A program made the translations under genes and the position numbers. The notes beneath the pieces are model-generated. The model saw only the letters and a program-made list of their open reading frames with translations, did not search any database and was not told the DNA's origin. A DNA stretch of 64,000 bases from Lavandula angustifolia (lineage: Eukaryota > Streptophyta > Magnoliopsida > Lamiales > Lamiaceae), in NCBI GenBank assembly GCA_028984105.1, contig JAPVEC010000064.1, forward strand, positions 16,911-80,910, in the 5' to 3' direction. Below are positions 59,679 through 64,000 of this stretch, piece after piece (position 1 is the first letter of the stretch; the number at the start of each line of letters is the position of its first letter).

Positions 59679-61353
59679 TGTTGGGTGATGATTCTATCCT
59701 CCGCAGTATTAGATGTAATGGGAAATGATTCTATATTCTATGGCCAGATACTCGGTAGCCTTGTGCTCACGAATTAGTCCGAAGATTTGAAGATCCCAAA
59801 ACCCTATCTTGATCGGTGAACGCTTTAAGTTGTAACTTTGTTTTTGTCTCCGAGGTTTCGGACTCGGTAGACCCTCGCTTTGGTTCGGGCATTCGATTGC
59901 TTATCCGTCTCGGCACGTGAAGTAGAAGACTTAGTAAATCCTTGGACTCAGCAGAGCAAGATATGCGAAAGGAGTCAGTGGAACTAAACTCGGCGAGGAG
60001 TAGTTCACTTTGTACTCGGAGTTGATCTTGATAAAAGCGGGCATCGCAAGAGTTCACTACGAATCAAAGATCGGACTCAAGAACGGCCGCAGCCGGTCGT
60101 CCGCGCCAGATCCTTCAAAGACAATCAGCATAGTCAAGTACGAGGAAGAGAGAAGTCAGCTTTAAATCTCCTTGAAGTCTGTTCTATCTCAATCACTTTC
60201 TAAACCTCGACCAATGACAAGCAGACACCTGTCCTACACCTACTAAAGCTGCAAGTCACCAACTTTCCGGAAAAGAGGGAAAAGATTCTGCAAATGCTAC
60301 AAAAGAGCTGTTAGCTACCCAAAAGAGAGAGACAAAGGATCATCATCTCCAATGGATCTTTCCTAGTCTCTTCTCTATAAATAGAGGGATAAATCAAATT
60401 TGAAGCTCATATACAAAGGACGCGAGAAACAAAAGAAAAAGGAAACCGCATACACAGAGCATTCAAATGAGCAAACTCGAAAAGCCTAAGTTCTCCGCAA
60501 GAAGTTCGAAGAATCTATCTCCGGCGAAGAACTATATTCTAGCTCTTAGGGAACCAAGCTGAACTGTTAAATACAGCCTCTAGTATCCAAACGACGATAC
60601 ACGAACCCAAAGTCATACTCAGTTGTTCGTCGTTCTAGAAGCCACTTCATTGTTCCCTATCCCTCTAACCTAAGCTCAATAGAATATATCCATAGCTTAG
60701 ACGAAGGAGTTCATATTTGAAGCTGTTCTTTATTGTAAAGAACTCCTTCACGGTTGGAGAGTTTTTCAAACACTCGGTTTGATAACCTTGTAACTCGAGA
60801 CTTGCTCGATATAAATCTCAAGACCGAGTTTGTCCAACGTGACAAACCAACCGAGACTACCTCGGTATAATAAATAGCTTCCCCGATCATTCGGGGACAG
60901 TGGACGTAGGATTTTTGTGTCCGAACCACTTTAAAAATCTCGTGTCTTATGCCTCGTATTATTTTTCACTCGTTGTATTGATTTAACCGTTTCATCCCGA
61001 AAAGCCTTCTTAAATCATTCAACCGAGTTTTGCAACTTAACTTAATCGGTGCACTAATCACCGAAACAGTTTTATTAAAAAAACATTTTCCAACTCAACT
61101 GAATTGGGCCTACACTATTCCGCACCACTGAACTCTATCTCGCAAGATCGAATTCGACTCTCTCGGTCGCCTAGCGGATCTCGGTAGAGTCGGTCACTCT
61201 GCCAACACTATTCGGTAACGGCTTATGCGTCTCCGAACTGTTCGGCAAGACACTATCCTGAAAAGGACTGTTCGTGTTTAAGTTGAGAAATCGGTTCTCA
61301 GGTGTATTCACCCCCCCCCCCATCTACACCTGAACGTGCTCTCGGGACCAACA
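59679..61353 (+). repeat. Sirevirus C 3' LTR
   Basis: 1675 bp, TATA box at 60376-60384. 59870-60120 and 60780-61250 are heavily CAG/CTG-depleted relative to the 5' LTR. The right TSD CCTTA is at 61354-61358. Confidence 0.94.
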
Positions 61354-61358
61354 CCTTA

Positions 61359-61861
61359 GAATCTTGGTATTGGCCTCCTTGTTGCTAAATGTTCTCCCCA
61401 GTCCGTTGATGATGTTGATCTGGTTTGTGAATCGCACGCTGAAATCATCTACGGAATCCCCAGGAAGCATAGCGAATACCTCAAGTTTCTGCAGCGCTAA
61501 CTCCTGTTTGTTCTCTTTGATTTGTGGAGTTCCTTGGCTTAGTACTGTGAGAGCATCCCATAACTCCTTTGCCATCTTGCAATCATGCACTCTCCCGAGA
61601 GCATTCCGCTCAACTCGGTCGAGGTTGTGCAATTTCTTCTCTTTAGGAGTGAAGAGGCTCTTGTCCTTGGGAATCTTCGGGCCGGTTTGGCACGTGCTGC
61701 TCCGTCCAGTACAAGTTCAACTGAGTCGACCATCGGAACAATAGGTCCTTTCACCAGGACATCGGTCATGCTGTCATGCAGCGAAGTTAGATGAGCCTCC
61801 ATCCTCACTTGCCATACCACGTAGTTCTCTATTGAGAACATGGTTACCGTCCTTATCCTTG
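61359..61861 (-). pseudogene. Sirevirus D gag, N-terminal part
   Basis: MFSIENYVVWQVRMEAHLTSLHDSMTDVL matches C's gag. The start codon aligned to C's ATG is CTG here (LSDISRIR). A frameshift lies near 61690 and a nine-codon deletion follows ERNA. The end NKEANTKILR is cut by element C exactly at the TSD and continues at 48188. Confidence 0.88.
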
Positions 61862-61973
61862 AAATATCAGACAGTGTCGAAAGATAGGATATAGGATGCA
61901 ATGAAGAGATGCAAGATGCAATGAAAATTGGTTTTCCTATGATCTTGTTCGAGATAGACCAGTATTCAGAAAA
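61862..61973 (-). other. Sirevirus D 5' UTR
   Basis: Aligns with 49905-49979 of C (TTCTGAATACTGGTCTA). D's primer site and 5' LTR would follow within about 45 bp but are displaced by H and G. Confidence 0.7.
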
Positions 61974-62072
61974 TGATTTATAACACCTGCACGTACTGCT
62001 TAAACTAAGATTAGCACAACGACAACCAGGTATCGATCCACACGGAACGGAAAGATTAATTCTCACAGTCTC
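61974..62072 (-). mobile_element. H: fragment of an Athila-like LTR
   Basis: TGATTTATAACACCTGC... to GTCTC resembles 29208-29290 of the B LTR (TTTATAACACCTGC, AGCACAA, the ATCGA-CCACA-GGAA block). It begins TG, like an LTR end, inside D's 5' UTR and is cut off by G at 62073. Confidence 0.6.
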
Positions 62073-63667
62073 TGTTGGTCCTGAGATTAAACGTTCGGGT
62101 GTAGAAGGGGGGGTGAATACACCTGAAAATAATTTCTCAACTTAAAACACGAATAGTCTTTTTTTAGGAGAGTGCCGTATTGAACGAGTTCAGTAGACCA
62201 AATCAGCAGTTCTGGATCGTGTGGTAGAGTGACTGACTTCACTGAGGCCTGCTAGCTGACTTGAGTCAGAATTCAGTACCGTTCAGCTGAAGTTCAGTAT
62301 AGTGCGGAAATGTGTAGGCCCAAATTCAGTTGAGTTTAGAAAACATTTTTAATAAAACAGTTTCAGTATGTTAGTGCGATCGATTAAGCTTTGCTGAAAC
62401 TCAGTTGAATGATTTTATAAGTGTTTTTAGTATGAACAATAATCAATGCAACAGTAAAAAGAGACAGAACACAGGCAGTTTTTAAAGTGGTTCGGATCCA
62501 ACAATCCTACGTCCACTGTCCCGAAAGATCAGGAAGCTATGTATCATACTGAGATAGTCTCAGTTGGTTTGTACACTGGACAAACACTGGTCTTGAGATT
62601 TATACTAAGCAAGTCTCAGTTTACAAGGTATCAAACTAAATCGTTTGACAAACTCTCCAACTATGAAGGAGTCCTTTACAGTAAGGATCAGTTCAGATAT
62701 GAACTCCTTCCTATAAGCTATGGATAAGATCTGCTGAGCTTAGGTTAGAGGGATAGGGAATGAGAAAGTGGCTTCTAGAGCGACGAACGGTTAAGTATGG
62801 CTTGGGTTCGTATTCAGTCGCTTGGATACTGGAGGCTCTATAATCTGGTTCAGCTTGGTTCCCTATGAGAAAGTATGTTGTCTTTCGCCGGAGATTACTC
62901 TTCGAACTTCTTGCAGAAGACTTAGGTCGTTACGAGTTGATCATGAATGCTCGTGTGTTCTCGGTCTCTCGTGTATTCGTCGTGAGCTTCAATTTGATTT
63001 TATCCCTCTATTTATAGAGCAGAGACAAGGATAGATCCGTTGGAGACGATGATCCTTGTGTCTCTCTCTTTTGGGTAGCTAACGGCTCTTTCAATGGATG
63101 GTGGCAGAGACCTTTCCCTCCATTTCTGGAAAGTTGTTGACTTGCAGCTTTAATCAAAATATAGACAGCTGGCCGCTCGTCATTGGTCGAGGCTGAAGAG
63201 AGTAGGTGAGACAGAACAGACTTCAAGGTAGATCTGAAGATTACTTCTCTATACCTCGTATGGCTCTGCTGATTTGACTTAGTAAATCTGACGGTCGGGA
63301 AGACCGTCCCCGGCCGTTCTTGAGTCGATTTATATTCAGTAGCGTACTCCTGCTGAGTCAGCTCTACTGAAGATCAACTCTGAGTTCAGTTCCACTGACT
63401 CCTTTTAGTATACTGCTCCTGCTAAGTCCAGTATCGCTGAGTCTTCTTCTTCTGGTACTGAGGCTGGTAATCTACTGAGTGCCTGAACCAAATGAAGAGT
63501 GTCAACTGGGTATGAAACTCTCAGAGACAAAACTACAAATTACAATAGAATGGTTCATCAGTCAAAGTAGGGTTTTGGGATCTTCAAATATTCAGTATAT
63601 CTTCAGAGCACTAGGCTACTGAGTTATCTCCCAACAAGTTGTGGAGCGACTAAATCGTCTCCCAACA
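62073..63667 (-). repeat. Sirevirus G 3' LTR
   Basis: Minus strand TGTTGGGAGA (63667) to GGACCAACA (62073). The PPT on the high side (63668-63680) shows it is the 3' LTR of another element reaching beyond the window, not D's 5' LTR. A TATA box lies at 63008-63016. The start sequence TCTCCCAACA occurs twice, 31 bp apart (63627-63636 and 63658-63667). The candidate left TSD is GTCTC. Confidence 0.85.
63008..63016 (-). promoter_or_regulatory. TATA box of G LTR
   Basis: Minus strand TATAAATAG at the conserved LTR position. Confidence 0.6.
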
Positions 63668-64000
63668 TTTTCCCCATATTTGATGATGCCAAAACCTAAC
63701 ACTATAATTATCAGAAACAGAGCTCCTTACAAGTATTACAAGTAGAATCAGTGGAGTTGTTCTTCAAGTTCTAGACTACTGAGGGAATTAGGGAAGAAAT
63801 ATCATAACCTATACAGAAAACTAACAGCAATTTCCCCCTTTCTAACAATATTTTCCCTCTTCTATAAGCAATCTAACAGATCAGAATCTAGCAAGATAAG
63901 AACTGACAGATAAATATTCAGTGAGTGTGTGGGTCAGTAATCACTTGAGTGATTCTGGGTGTTAAGCATAAAATAAACAGGCCATATAGATAATAAGGAA
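63668..64000 (-). other. Sirevirus G polypurine tract and 3' UTR (partial)
   Basis: Minus strand TTTTGGCATCATCAA then ATATGGGGAAAA before the LTR. Further PPT-like runs lie at about 63831-63840 and 63850-63861. Homologous to 59340-59678 of C. The element continues past the window. Confidence 0.8.

Larger units (their letters stand above)
48189..61353 (+). mobile_element. Sirevirus C: full-length Ty1/Copia element, RT deleted
   Basis: 13,165 bp with two 1675-bp LTRs (TGTTAGG/TGTTGGG...GGACCAACA) and perfect TSD CCTTA at 48184-48188 and 61354-61358. It has a Met-tRNA primer site at 49866, gag, protease, integrase, RNase H, a large third ORF and a PPT. It sits inside D's gag. Undamaged parts of the LTRs differ by about 4% by eye over some 330 bp. 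Lacking RT, it would need help from another element. Confidence 0.95.

Noticed and set aside
62073..63667. Taking this LTR as D's 5' LTR
   Set aside because: A PPT and Sirevirus 3' UTR lie on its high side, and D's primer site is not adjacent, so it is the 3' LTR of another element.
1..64000. A host gene, tRNA, rRNA or defence-type operon
   Set aside because: Every sizeable open frame is explained by a transposon domain or by low-complexity DNA; no tRNA cloverleaf or ordinary host exon structure was recognised by eye.

Overview
The window is plant nuclear repeat DNA. The families and priming sites point to a flowering plant: Ty1/Copia elements of the Sirevirus (SIRE/Maximus) type with a Met-initiator-tRNA primer site, Ty3/Gypsy elements of the Athila type with an Asp-tRNA-like primer site, and a Mutator-like DNA transposon (MULE) with a FAR1-type transposase. 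I see no ordinary host gene, tRNA, rRNA or CRISPR. Species cannot be fixed from this sequence.

Almost everything is one nest of insertions, resolved here from LTR ends and target-site duplications (TSDs). The host is D, a minus-strand Sirevirus whose 3' LTR is at 6074-7443 and whose remaining pieces continue to about 61973. Its 3' UTR received a plus-strand Sirevirus now reduced to a solo LTR (C', 7485-9061 plus 30767-30813, TSD TCTTC). That solo LTR was split by B, a minus-strand non-autonomous Athila (9062-30766). B's 3' LTR was in turn split by A, a near full-length minus-strand Athila (10429-23380, two 1612-bp LTRs). Between D's RNase H and its third ORF sits E, a MULE (35145-43823). D's gag was split by C, a 13,165-bp plus-strand Sirevirus (48189-61353, two 1675-bp LTRs, TSD CCTTA). 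At the right edge are a short Athila-like LTR fragment H (61974-62072) and the 3' end of another minus-strand Sirevirus G (62073-64000). At the left edge are the 3' end of a plus-strand Sirevirus F (1-2476) and an AT-rich transposon-like block I (about 2577-6020).

Functionally, A carries gag, protease, RT/RNase H, integrase and a downstream ORF, all with a few lesions. B keeps gag and protease only. C keeps gag, protease, integrase and RNase H but lost its RT by an in-frame deletion of about 0.8 kb. D has active-site losses in protease, RT and integrase. C, D and F share a large third ORF after pol that does not look like an envelope gene.

The observations most worth following are: a family of covarying hairpins with an invariant loop beside the polypurine tract of both Athila elements; patches of element C where nearly every CAG/CTG has been turned into a CG-containing string (probably a methylation-related base-calling artefact that creates false frameshifts); a 15-nt complementarity between the Sirevirus third ORF and the PPT flank; and a MULE-borne Ulp1-like protease gene that has lost its catalytic His and Cys.
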